Shown here: positions 46,253 to 54,839 of the stretch, in pieces
Numbering within the stretch: the first letter of the stretch is position 1
Layout: every line of letters starts with the position of its first letter
DNA from: Muribaculaceae bacterium
GTDB taxonomy: Bacteria > Bacteroidota > Bacteroidia > Bacteroidales > Muribaculaceae
Reading direction: 5' to 3'
Length of the DNA stretch: 64,000 nt
NCBI GenBank assembly: GCA_017473615.1
Contig: JAFUKL010000004.1
Coordinates: forward strand, 1 to 64,000
Notes under the pieces: generated by a model
What the model saw: only the letters and a program-made list of their open reading frames with translations
Databases searched by the model: none
Told to the model about the DNA's origin: nothing
Program-made: the position numbers and the translations under genes

Positions 46253-47793
46253 GATTAAAGCGTTTTGTTATAGCAATATTGTGCGTGATATCGTCACTCT
46301 ATGGTTCTGCCAGAATCATAGAGTGGTGTGTTGCGCCAGAATATGATGAAATAAAACCATACGCAGCCGGTTTGTATATGTGCAGTAATAACGGCAAGTG
46401 GGGATTGATTTCGTCAGTTGGGAAATTGCTGCAACAGCCTCAATATGACTTTATTATGCCGCTTCAAGGCGGATATGCAATAGCCGGAATAGGTGACGGA
46501 TATGATTATCGTATAACCGGTATAATAGATAAGGAAGGACGAATAGTATCGGTAAACGGACAATATTATATAGCCAATAATAACTATACTTATTTTTCTG
46601 AAGGTCTCTTGCCGGTAAAAGATAGTTCCGGCAAGCAGGGCTTTATTAACACGCAAGGATTTCTTGTTGTAAAATGCAAATTTGGAGAAGTTCATCCGTT
46701 CAGTTATGGATTGGCTTCAGTAAAAGATAAAAAAGGAAGAGCCGGTTATATAAAAAAGAATGATCCTAAAAGTGTTAGATACAAACCGGAATTGAACAAC
46801 GGTTTCATTGCTTTTGCTTCAACGTTTCATGAGGGGAAAGCCGTTGTGTCAGTTAATGGTAAAGCTGAAGAAATTAATACACAGTTAAAAAAGATTTCTT
46901 CATATAACGGAGATTTGACGACTAATGAATTGAATCATAAACTAAAGAGTGTTGACAGTGAATCTGCTCAGGCACAATATTTTGTGCCTAAAGAGGATAC
47001 TCTTATTGAATCTTTTGCTGAGAACGGGCTATACGGCTATAAGGACACCTATGGTATTGCTGTATATCCTTACTTTTCGTTGGCAAAGCCTTTTAATCAA
47101 GACGGATGTGCTATTGTATCGGTAAATGGAAAAATGGGACTTCTGAAACAGTCTTCAGGTGGAACTTATTCTTCTTTTATCGCCAAGAAAGACGAAAGTA
47201 CTTCATTAAAAACATCGCTTGACATATCTCGAAAAGGAGTAATAGAAGCATGTGACTATATAATTTCAGTACCTACTGCTATAGATGCGTCAAAGCTTGA
47301 AGTGAGAATGACCTGCGGTGACGGTGTTATGAAAAAATGTGACTTTGAGAATATTGGTAACGGTAATCTGAAAATATCCTTTACGCCGCATGCTGAGTCT
47401 AAAGCTGATGTTTTCGCGGTAAAAGCCGATGTGGAATATGACGGTTTGCCGGTATATAAATTTTCTCAATCCATAGGATTGAAGTATCCTAAAGCACTTG
47501 TGGTATCTGTTCCTAATACAGTGACAGATAAAGCAGATAGTAACGATCGTCAAGTAATAAGTGCTGTGATAAAAAATGACTCAAATGAGGATGTTACGCT
47601 TACTGCTACACTTGAAATTCCGAGTAAACTCGATAAATCGGTATCAAAACGCATCACAGTGCCTGCTTGGGGAAGTAAGTCAATCTCGGCTGAGGTGAAT
47701 GTAACAGAGGAACAACGAGTTACAGCAAAAGTGTCGTTAAGTACCGGAGAGACTGAAACCAATGGAAACGTGATATTGAGACCTTATTATTAA
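46249..47793 (+). CDS. Secreted WG-repeat protein
   Basis: 514 residues with a signal peptide (cleavage near YGSA). WG repeats occupy about 25-320: NGKWGLISSVGKLL, SGKQGFINTQGFLVV, KGRAGYIKKN, NGKMGLLKQ. These are beta-rich binding repeats. The C-terminal 180 residues look like one or two beta-sandwich domains (VPTAIDASKLEVRMTCGDGV, YPKALVVSVPN). No catalytic motif. A periplasmic interaction partner of the preceding protease is a natural inference because the genes are translationally coupled. Confidence 0.82.
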   Translation: MRLKRFVIAILCVISSLYGSARIIEWCVAPEYDEIKPYAAGLYMCSNNGKWGLISSVGKLLQQPQYDFIMPLQGGYAIAGIGDGYDYRITGIIDKEGRIVSVNGQYYIANNNYTYFSEGLLPVKDSSGKQGFINTQGFLVVKCKFGEVHPFSYGLASVKDKKGRAGYIKKNDPKSVRYKPELNNGFIAFASTFHEGKAVVSVNGKAEEINTQLKKISSYNGDLTTNELNHKLKSVDSESAQAQYFVPKEDTLIESFAENGLYGYKDTYGIAVYPYFSLAKPFNQDGCAIVSVNGKMGLLKQSSGGTYSSFIAKKDESTSLKTSLDISRKGVIEACDYIISVPTAIDASKLEVRMTCGDGVMKKCDFENIGNGNLKISFTPHAESKADVFAVKADVEYDGLPVYKFSQSIGLKYPKALVVSVPNTVTDKADSNDRQVISAVIKNDSNEDVTLTATLEIPSKLDKSVSKRITVPAWGSKSISAEVNVTEEQRVTAKVSLSTGETETNGNVILRPYY

Positions 47794-47817
47794 CAATAAT
47801 AAAACATTAAATAGAAA

Positions 47818-48534
47818 ATGAAAAAAACATTATTATGCGCAATAGTCGCAATTACAACATTTTGCGCCCAAGCACAAATGGTGCGTATTGAGGAGCCGGA
47901 AATACAATCGGCAGATTCTATTAAAATAGAGGAAAAAATAAAAAGTACAGACTTTGCGGAACAGGAAGTATTTGAAATTTACAGAGACTATGTACTTTCC
48001 ATAGGTCCTAAAGTGGGAGCAAGTTATGTGATGGCAGGAGATCCTGATGGTATGGGGGATCTTGGCATGAGCGGTAATATAGGTTTCTCTGCCGGTGTTG
48101 CTGCTAATCTTCGTTTCGCTCGTCCTGAAGGAGATCCGTTGGGAACTGAGCGTTTCGGAGTGCAGGTTGAGGCGTTATATTCTATGCGTACACTGAAGAA
48201 CGATGTGGAAGACCTTAAATTGAATTGTTTTGAAATTCCGGTGCTTTTCCAATGGTATGCGTTACCTGCATTATGCGTTGAGGCAGGACCTACATTTACA
48301 GGGGTACTATCAGCATCTCCCGACAATCTCAAATATAACAACACAGTATACCAAACAAGTGAAATCAAGGGGTATGACGTGATGTTGACTATTGGAGCAG
48401 AATATAAGGCTAAGAATGGATTTACAGCCGGAATACGCTATAATATGGGTAACAGCGAACTTGCCGACAATTTCAAGACCAAAGTAAGTTCCCTTTCCGT
48501 AAGCATAGGATGGATGTTTACACTTGTGAAATAA
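47818..48534 (+). CDS. Outer-membrane beta-barrel protein
   Basis: 238 residues with a signal peptide (FCAQAQ). A short N-terminal segment (about 20-60) is followed by alternating strands of the PorT/OmpX-like barrel type (SIGPKVGASYVMAG, FGVQVEALYSMRTL, FTAGIRYNMG) and a final strand SLSVSIGWMFTLVK ending near an aromatic residue. One of three barrel proteins in this operon. Confidence 0.82.
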   Translation: MKKTLLCAIVAITTFCAQAQMVRIEEPEIQSADSIKIEEKIKSTDFAEQEVFEIYRDYVLSIGPKVGASYVMAGDPDGMGDLGMSGNIGFSAGVAANLRFARPEGDPLGTERFGVQVEALYSMRTLKNDVEDLKLNCFEIPVLFQWYALPALCVEAGPTFTGVLSASPDNLKYNNTVYQTSEIKGYDVMLTIGAEYKAKNGFTAGIRYNMGNSELADNFKTKVSSLSVSIGWMFTLVK

Positions 48535-48584
48535 TCAGTTATAGTGTGATAAAATTAATTATCAATTTAAAATAAGAAACAGAT

Positions 48585-49616
48585 ATGAAAAAATATATAT
48601 TGATGCTTGCTGTAGCATTTGCAGCCGTTTTTTCATCTTGTACCAATGATGAAATACCCGTTCAACAATCAACCTCTTTCAAAATCAACCTGGCAACAGT
48701 TGTAGATGGTTTCGCTTCAATTGAACTTAGTCCAGGTGAATTGACAACACCTCCTTTTAACTCAAGGTTAAGAGTTTGTCTGTTGGTATATAACAAAGCC
48801 GGTGTCCTTGTAAATAAAGAGATACAATATGCTCAAAGTTATTCTCAAATAATAAGTTCAAAAATGGATTTATCTGAAGGAGATTATACAATACTTGTTA
48901 TCACAGATGTGGATTTAACGGATGAAATATATAATCGTTGGAAACTTGAAGGTGAAGAAAATTTAGCTACAACTAAAATAGTAGGAACCGGTTATATAAA
49001 GAATGAATTAGCGATTCTTGGTATTAAATCCCAACAAATAAAAATAAATAGCAATGACAATATTGAATATAAAATTAACGTTGAACCTGCCGGTGCTATA
49101 ATAAGAGTTGATTATTATAATTGTAATAAATGGGATTTTGTTGAATCTTATGAATTAGCTGTAAAACAAATAAGTTCTGATATAAAATTTGATTCAAACG
49201 GGGAACCTCAATATTCTATAGAAACTTCTGATGTTTATAAATGGCGTATAAATAGCGTTGATACAAGGTATGAAGAATATTATAACGGACAAGTTTTAGC
49301 CGGAGAATATCGATATTCTTTCTCATTCCCTCAAAAGAATGCTTATTTTAGATTTGAAGAAAACGAAATAGATGGAGATGAGAGTTATAGTGATTTTTGT
49401 ATTTGTGATATTAATAAGGGCTGGGGATATATTTTTGAAATAGATACATACGATCTTACAACTCAGTGGTATTATTATGATCCGAGTGCTGATCGTTCAC
49501 CCGAAAATAAAGGACTATTGAAAGGTGATTTGAAATTACAAATGACTGATCGGAATTTGCAAAAGGTTGATTTGTCAAAGGTTGCAACTGCTACAAGCAT
49601 TTATGTAACGGATTAG
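48585..49616 (+). CDS. Lipoprotein, possibly FimB/Mfa2-like
   Basis: 343 residues with a lipoprotein signal (AAVFSSC, Cys19). The body is beta-rich, with an early GFASIELSPGELTTPPF segment and SEGDYTILVITDVD, a pattern seen in fimbrillin-associated lipoproteins of Bacteroidales, but I do not recognise it firmly. The coding sequence is clearly more AT-rich than its neighbours. Outer-membrane or surface-exposed location is inferred. It lies 50 bases after the barrel gene and 7 bases before the S41 protease gene. Confidence 0.7.
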   Translation: MKKYILMLAVAFAAVFSSCTNDEIPVQQSTSFKINLATVVDGFASIELSPGELTTPPFNSRLRVCLLVYNKAGVLVNKEIQYAQSYSQIISSKMDLSEGDYTILVITDVDLTDEIYNRWKLEGEENLATTKIVGTGYIKNELAILGIKSQQIKINSNDNIEYKINVEPAGAIIRVDYYNCNKWDFVESYELAVKQISSDIKFDSNGEPQYSIETSDVYKWRINSVDTRYEEYYNGQVLAGEYRYSFSFPQKNAYFRFEENEIDGDESYSDFCICDINKGWGYIFEIDTYDLTTQWYYYDPSADRSPENKGLLKGDLKLQMTDRNLQKVDLSKVATATSIYVTD

Positions 49617-49623
49617 ATTAAGA

Positions 49624-50994
49624 ATGAAAGGTAATCTATTATTGATATTATTTTTAATTACAATTTTTTGTAGCTGTTCATCCGACAAAGACGAACCGTC
49701 TTTGTCGGATGAACCGACTACTTCCATAGAAGGAGCATCTACTGATTTCAATCAATGGATTTATTCTCATATGAATCATTATTATCTGTGGCGTGAGGAT
49801 ATGCCGGACTCTTTGGAATGTGATTATACTATTGATCCGGTATCTTTTTATAAGAACTTGTTCTCTCCAAAAGATAGATTTTCATATTGTTCTTATAATA
49901 AAGGTTACAATCCTTCAAGGATACAAGACTTGTCCAAGTGGGGATTTGCTTATCAACTATATAAGGACAATAGTGGCAATACCTTATATCAGGTACTTTA
50001 TGTTCAATCACGGCAATTAAAAGCCCAAGGCTTGAAACGTGGAGACTTGCTTAAATTGAAAGAGAGTAATAGTATATCGACTACGTTCTATATTGTAGAA
50101 TATAGAAACAGAGAATTGCAAATAAAGAAAGAAATTATCACGGAAACATTAGGAACTGATTCCGAAAGCAACACGATTCTATTAGATTCCATTTACAATA
50201 TTAAAGATAAAAACATAGGATACCTTTGTTATCTTCAGTTTGACGGCAAGCAGGATCTTACTCGGGTGATAAACCAATTTTATGTGAACGGTATTGATGA
50301 ATTGGTTCTTGATCTTAGGTATAACCCGGGAGGTCTTGTTAGTACTTGTAGGTATTTATGTAATTGTATTGTTCCGGAGCAAGGGTATTGCAAAATATTT
50401 CAACAACATAGTTTCAATGAAGTCTATTCTGAAGAGGTCTATCGTGAAACCGGAGATTATCGGGAATATAGCTACTTTGAGAGACCGCCGGAATATACCG
50501 ATGATAAATTAGGAACAAAATTGTATCCGTTAAAGTTATCAAGAATTTATGTACTTACGTCGCAACACACGGCATCGGCAAGTGAGGCTACAATAAACAG
50601 TTTAAAACCTTATATGGATGTAGTCGTGATAGGGGAGCAAACTACCGGAAAAGGTGTAGGCATGTTTACTCTTTCAAGTCCGGAATATAAATATGCTTTA
50701 GTTCCTATAACTTTTCGCTATTACAATGCATTGGGAGAAACTGTACCCGATGAAGGGATTGTCCCCGACTATTATGTCCCCGATGGATATTCTACCCTGA
50801 AAAGAGAAATAGGCGATATAGAGGAACCTCTTTTGCGCCAAGCATTGACGCTGATCTGTCCCGACATTTTCGATTATATGCCAATGGGAAGAGCGTCACA
50901 CATTGAACAAGAAAACAATTATCTCACTCCGGTGGGAGAACCATCATATATAACAGAATTTAAACAAAAACAATATCTATATGAAAACAACTAA
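49624..50994 (+). CDS. S41-family C-terminal processing protease, lipoprotein
   Basis: 456 residues with a lipoprotein signal (ITIFCSC; Cys17 or Cys19). N-terminal cap with YYLWREDMPD and DRFSYCSYN, a PDZ-like middle (about 95-190), and the S41 core: ELVLDLRYNPGG near 225, catalytic Ser in QHTASASEATI near 320, and Lys in TTGKGVG near 343. It should cleave exposed C-termini in the periplasm or outer membrane. An unusual perfect hairpin sits in the coding sequence just after the lipid box (49679-49711). The end overlaps the next gene by 14 bases. Confidence 0.9.
   Translation: MKGNLLLILFLITIFCSCSSDKDEPSLSDEPTTSIEGASTDFNQWIYSHMNHYYLWREDMPDSLECDYTIDPVSFYKNLFSPKDRFSYCSYNKGYNPSRIQDLSKWGFAYQLYKDNSGNTLYQVLYVQSRQLKAQGLKRGDLLKLKESNSISTTFYIVEYRNRELQIKKEIITETLGTDSESNTILLDSIYNIKDKNIGYLCYLQFDGKQDLTRVINQFYVNGIDELVLDLRYNPGGLVSTCRYLCNCIVPEQGYCKIFQQHSFNEVYSEEVYRETGDYREYSYFERPPEYTDDKLGTKLYPLKLSRIYVLTSQHTASASEATINSLKPYMDVVVIGEQTTGKGVGMFTLSSPEYKYALVPITFRYYNALGETVPDEGIVPDYYVPDGYSTLKREIGDIEEPLLRQALTLICPDIFDYMPMGRASHIEQENNYLTPVGEPSYITEFKQKQYLYENN
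49679..49711 (+). repeat. Perfect 14-base inverted repeat inside the S41 gene
   Basis: CATCCGACAAAGAC (49679-49692) pairs with GTCTTTGTCGGATG (49698-49711) around GAACC. It encodes a SSDKDEPSLSDEPT linker. Confidence 0.8.
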
Positions 50995-52222
50995 ATGTAT
51001 TTTATTTTTGGCAGCTGCATTAGGCTGTTTTACACAACTAAACGCTCAGGAAGGACTGAAAATGGTTCTTAAGAACGGGTCTGAACTTAATGGTTATATC
51101 TCACGCCAGCGACCGGGTGAGAATTTCACATTTTCTTCAACGAGTGCGACAATAATCCTGCCGGCAACGGAGGTTTCAAGCATTACCGACAATCAAGTGA
51201 AATATACAAATTTGTCGGCTGAGTGGGCTGAATGGGCTGAAGAAAATAATGCTTTTATAGGAGAAGATGAAAATCGTGTGCTTGTATTAAGTAACATCAT
51301 AAAGAAAAACGGTACAGTGAACCAAGTGAGAATACTCGAACGCGGTGCTAAAATCAAGTACTATACCGTAGAAAGCGATACTCACACGTTAAATTGGGAC
51401 ACAATAAGTGTAGTAAAGGCTGAAACGCGTTCGAAAGAATTGCTATCGGGAGTGAACCGTTGTTATAAGTTGAAATCGGGAATAGAATATGAGGGAGAAT
51501 ATGTGGAAGAAGTTCCCGGAGAGACTGTAAGTTTGTTTAATAAAAACGGATATGTAGATGTGTTTAATACGGCCGAGGTGCTTAAAGATACTCGCGTAGG
51601 TGTTAATCCTAATCAAAGTCTGTTCGAACAGTCTTCGCTTCTTGATGTCGTTGAATTGAAGAAAGGCGGTACTTATAAAGGTATTATTTTTGAAAGAAAT
51701 TACTTTGAACAGCCAAGCGATGACTATCTCCTAATACAATTGGAGGATGAAAAGATCATGAGTGTTAAGCTTGATGATATCGCAGAATATCGAAAGGAAA
51801 CTAATGAGAAATATAATCCGTTAATAGATGTTTTCCTTGAGGAGAATGAATTCATGCTAAATCGTCATGAAGCCATAGGGTATGTTACTGAAGAAGTTAA
51901 GGGTGTTATTTGCTTTGTCCCGGATTCCGCAGTGGTAAAATTGCAAAAAGGATTGATTTCTCTTGAGACAAAATTGAAAAACCCGCTACAGAGCCAACAA
52001 TTGAAAGTGTTGAAAGCATATCAGTATAAGGATAAAAAGAAAAAGACCTCTTTCTACGGTTTCACTTATGAAGATATCGTTAAGTCTGCCATACAGCCGA
52101 TAAAGGTGGAAACAAGCGTTAACGGAACAACCAAGATGGATTATAACATTCCTGCTCCGGGCTTTTATGTGGTGTATAATCCGTTGACAAAGGTAGCGAT
52201 TCCGTTCCGTCTGCATAATTAA
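50981..52222 (+). CDS. Secreted protein with three SH3-like repeats
   Basis: 413 residues with a signal peptide (QLNAQ). Three related units are visible: VLKNGSELNGYISRQRPGE near 30, YKLKSGIEYEGEYVEEVPGE near 165, and VELKKGGTYKGIIFE near 225. Each is a small beta-barrel-like unit ending in a D/E-rich segment. The last 120 residues form a separate domain. No enzymatic motif; I do not recognise a named family. It overlaps the S41 protease gene by 14 bases, suggesting coupled synthesis of a protease and partner. Confidence 0.7.
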   Translation: MKTTKCILFLAAALGCFTQLNAQEGLKMVLKNGSELNGYISRQRPGENFTFSSTSATIILPATEVSSITDNQVKYTNLSAEWAEWAEENNAFIGEDENRVLVLSNIIKKNGTVNQVRILERGAKIKYYTVESDTHTLNWDTISVVKAETRSKELLSGVNRCYKLKSGIEYEGEYVEEVPGETVSLFNKNGYVDVFNTAEVLKDTRVGVNPNQSLFEQSSLLDVVELKKGGTYKGIIFERNYFEQPSDDYLLIQLEDEKIMSVKLDDIAEYRKETNEKYNPLIDVFLEENEFMLNRHEAIGYVTEEVKGVICFVPDSAVVKLQKGLISLETKLKNPLQSQQLKVLKAYQYKDKKKKTSFYGFTYEDIVKSAIQPIKVETSVNGTTKMDYNIPAPGFYVVYNPLTKVAIPFRLHN

Positions 52223-52268
52223 GAATAATATGTTAAGTCTTAGATAACAACTGAAAAAAAGACCGGAT

Positions 52269-53186
52269 ATGAAACGTTTTATTACAGTGATGTGTGTGGT
52301 TCTGCTATCGGTTTCGGTAGTTTTTGCACAAGAGATAACACATAAAGTGAAAAAGCACGAAACCATTGCCTCTATAGCAAAAACTTATGGAGTTTCGTCC
52401 GATGATTTGTTAAATGCCAATCCTACTCTAAAGTCGCGTATGTATGTGGGTATGGTTTTGAATATACCTGTGGCAAAGACGGCAGAAGTCAGTCAACCTA
52501 AAAAATCAGCTGAGCCTAAAATTAAGCAGAAAGAGAGTCGGCAAACCGTTACTCAAAAGAGCGAGCCGAAAATTGTTCAATCTGAAATAAGAGAAGACAA
52601 AATCAAGGTCAAAGATGAAAATAATGCGGTCGATGAGAATGAGGTTGAATCTGAATTTACTCGTAGAGCCGGTAAGGGTGGAGTAAATATGGAGATGTTT
52701 TGGGGATTTCTTGAAAATCCGCATGATATGTATGATTGGTTTGGTCATGGTTCTTTAATGGCTCATTTTAAGTATAAATACTATCTGCATGATAATATTT
52801 ATGCCGGAATCGGTTTGGGGTTTGGTTGGTCTGTCTTTGATACAGATGAAGATAAAATGGAATATGATATGAAACAAACATGTTGGTTTGTACCAATCCC
52901 GATAGAAATTGGTTTGGATTTAGCTCCCCAATCAAAAATTGCGTTAATACCAAGTTTGGGATTGAATGCGAATATTTGTGTTTCTGAAGAAACTGAAATT
53001 GACTCGAAAAAAAAGAAAAATAAAATGGGTGGTGAAGTCGGGCTTGAAGGACGAATTGGGTTAGCATTGCGTTTGAGTGAAGGCTTTGCTATAAAAGCGA
53101 GTTATAATACACCTTTCAGTGATGAAAACAAAGCGTTTTTTGGAGAGGATGGCTATCTTACAATTGGCTTTGTGTCAGGTTTTTAA
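52269..53186 (+). CDS. LysM outer-membrane barrel protein
   Basis: 305 residues. Signal peptide 1-20; LysM domain about 24-68 (HKVKKHETIASIAKTYGVS, ANPTLKSRMYVGMVLNIP), which binds peptidoglycan; a Lys/Glu/Gln-rich linker to about 130; then a C-terminal beta-barrel of about 170 residues ending LTIGFVSGF with the terminal aromatic residue typical of barrels. It would link the outer membrane to the cell wall. Middle of the operon, between secreted and cytosolic components. Confidence 0.85.
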   Translation: MKRFITVMCVVLLSVSVVFAQEITHKVKKHETIASIAKTYGVSSDDLLNANPTLKSRMYVGMVLNIPVAKTAEVSQPKKSAEPKIKQKESRQTVTQKSEPKIVQSEIREDKIKVKDENNAVDENEVESEFTRRAGKGGVNMEMFWGFLENPHDMYDWFGHGSLMAHFKYKYYLHDNIYAGIGLGFGWSVFDTDEDKMEYDMKQTCWFVPIPIEIGLDLAPQSKIALIPSLGLNANICVSEETEIDSKKKKNKMGGEVGLEGRIGLALRLSEGFAIKASYNTPFSDENKAFFGEDGYLTIGFVSGF

Positions 53187-53221
53187 AAGATTGGGAATAA
53201 AATAATAGAGTAATAATAAAT

Positions 53222-53794
53222 ATGAGAAAAATAACAATAGGGCGTGCTTCAGATAACACGATAGTGTTTTCATCACCAACGATAAGCGGTCATCATGCCG
53301 ATGTGTTAGTGTTTGACGATGGAAGAGTCGTTTATACCGATCACTCCTCAAACGGAACATGGGTTAATGGAAGCCGGTTGCATAATGAATCTTATGAAAT
53401 CAGGGAAAATGATAGAGTTATACTTCCCGGAAATGTGCTGCTTGATTGGTCTATGCTGCATATAAGAACTCCAAAAACTCATTTTGAAACATACAATTCC
53501 AACTCCGGGGGAGTAAAACAGGGATATTCCCATCAGTATGCGGGTCAAATTTTAAAAAATCGTCCAAAAACGAAAAAACCATTAAAGAATTTGTTATATG
53601 GACTAAAATTTATTTTGATTCCTTCTACTGTCTGGTTCGTTTTGCATTTTATTGAAGAAGGTACCGATTCAGATGGAATTACAAGTAGTGAAGCATGGAT
53701 AATGTATTCTGCTATTGGGCTTTTAACAGTAAATACTTGCTTATTTATATTTAATCGAAAATGGCAAAAATTAATAGATCATTGGTTACCATAA
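53222..53794 (+). CDS. FHA protein with two membrane helices
   Basis: 190 residues. FHA domain 1-78 (TIGRASDNTIVF, ISGHHADV at 21-28, SSNGTWVNG at 42-50). A polar linker leads to two membrane helices at about 125-143 and 157-176. The FHA faces the cytosol. It is 36 bases upstream of the ubiquitin-like gene, so it may bring that module to phosphorylated membrane proteins. Confidence 0.85.
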   Translation: MRKITIGRASDNTIVFSSPTISGHHADVLVFDDGRVVYTDHSSNGTWVNGSRLHNESYEIRENDRVILPGNVLLDWSMLHIRTPKTHFETYNSNSGGVKQGYSHQYAGQILKNRPKTKKPLKNLLYGLKFILIPSTVWFVLHFIEEGTDSDGITSSEAWIMYSAIGLLTVNTCLFIFNRKWQKLIDHWLP

Positions 53795-53830
53795 TAAAAA
53801 ATAATATTGTATTAAAATACCTATATTGAT

Positions 53831-54160
53831 ATGATGACAGACGAATTTTATAATAGTGATGAATTTATTATCTTTTTAACTATAGATGGAACTTCTTACG
53901 AAGAGGTAGAAGTAAGGGTATCAGACCCTTATAAGACCATCCGAGACCAAATAAACAGTATCGTGACGGTATTTGAACTGCCTAAGATAGACAACGGAGG
54001 CAATCCTATTCAGTACCTGATCGGTCAGATAATGGAGGACGGCGGCGAACCGGAGATTCTTGAATTTGAGGATGCCAACGGACGTGAACAGGCGTTGATT
54101 GATTATGACATTCAGTCGGGCGACCATCTGCATTTGATTTCAGTTCCGATTGCCGGATAA
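53831..54160 (+). CDS. Ubiquitin-like beta-grasp protein ending in Gly
   Basis: 109 residues. Two beta-strands (EFIIFLTIDG, YEEVEVRVS), a helix after DPYKTIRDQINSIV, further strands and a final strand HLHLISVPIAG give the beta-grasp order. The chain ends at Gly109 right before the stop codon, so a conjugation-ready C-terminal Gly is exposed without processing. The family match is my reading of fold and context; similarity to ubiquitin itself is low. The E2-like gene follows after 22 bases, which supports a conjugated ubiquitin-like protein and argues against a YukD/EsaB role. Confidence 0.85.
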   Translation: MMTDEFYNSDEFIIFLTIDGTSYEEVEVRVSDPYKTIRDQINSIVTVFELPKIDNGGNPIQYLIGQIMEDGGEPEILEFEDANGREQALIDYDIQSGDHLHLISVPIAG

Positions 54161-54182
54161 TACAGTAAAATTATAGCATGAG

Positions 54183-54839
54183 ATGAACGCAACTATCAAC
54201 GATTATAACCAAGAGGAACTCACCGGACGTGATGCACGCTTATGGAAGGAGTGGAAAGAGCTTGACATGTTATGTGCAAAGCGTAAAGCTACAGCCTCCA
54301 ATCCTCGCCGTCCATCGCTGTCGTATATAATCCGTAGGAAGAATGTTCTTGGGCTTCCTACGGAATATGAAATATGGTATCGAGTGAAATCTATCGTGGG
54401 AGTGAAAGGAGACACGACTCCTCGCGAGCCTGTATTCGGCTATCTACACAAGATGAGTATTGTGCTTCCCAACAATTATCCATCAGCCGACGGAAATCCT
54501 ATATTTACTTTCCGCACCGATATATGGCATCCCAATATCCGATCTTCAGGAGGTTTTAAAGGGCATGTATGTCTCACTATAAAGGAGATGGGCGTATTGG
54601 CATCGTTGAAGGACTTGGTGCTGCGTGTAGAGCAGTATTTGAAGTACCAGCTTTACCATGCGCAAAACACTTATCCTTATCCTGAAGACCAAAATGTGGC
54701 GGAATGGGTGCGAGAGGAAGGCGAACCTAACGGCTGGGTGAGATTCGGTCAGGACAAGCCTGAACAGGAAGATACTCCCCCCGTAGTAAGTAAAAAAGAT
54801 ACAGATAAAGGATTAACTATAAATTTAAAGACAATATGA
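54183..54839 (+). CDS. E2-like ubiquitin-conjugating (UBC-fold) enzyme
   Basis: 218 residues. N-terminal helix about 14-35 (GRDARLWKEWKELD), strand region to 96, then NNYPSADGNPIFTF with the conserved YP (99-100), the HPN triad at 116-118 (IWHPNI) and candidate active-site Cys130 in GHVCLTI. The HPN-to-Cys spacing is 11 residues instead of 7 in eukaryotic UbcH5-type enzymes. The C-terminal 50 residues are hydrophilic. It should receive the ubiquitin-like protein from the E1-like enzyme and pass it to a target. Its stop overlaps the next start (ATGA). Confidence 0.92.
   Translation: MNATINDYNQEELTGRDARLWKEWKELDMLCAKRKATASNPRRPSLSYIIRRKNVLGLPTEYEIWYRVKSIVGVKGDTTPREPVFGYLHKMSIVLPNNYPSADGNPIFTFRTDIWHPNIRSSGGFKGHVCLTIKEMGVLASLKDLVLRVEQYLKYQLYHAQNTYPYPEDQNVAEWVREEGEPNGWVRFGQDKPEQEDTPPVVSKKDTDKGLTINLKTI

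Noticed and set aside
53831-54160. Ubiquitin-like protein as a YukD/EsaB part of a type VII secretion locus
   Set aside because: No WXG100 protein or FtsK/EssC-type ATPase nearby, and E1, E2, JAMM and RING genes are present.
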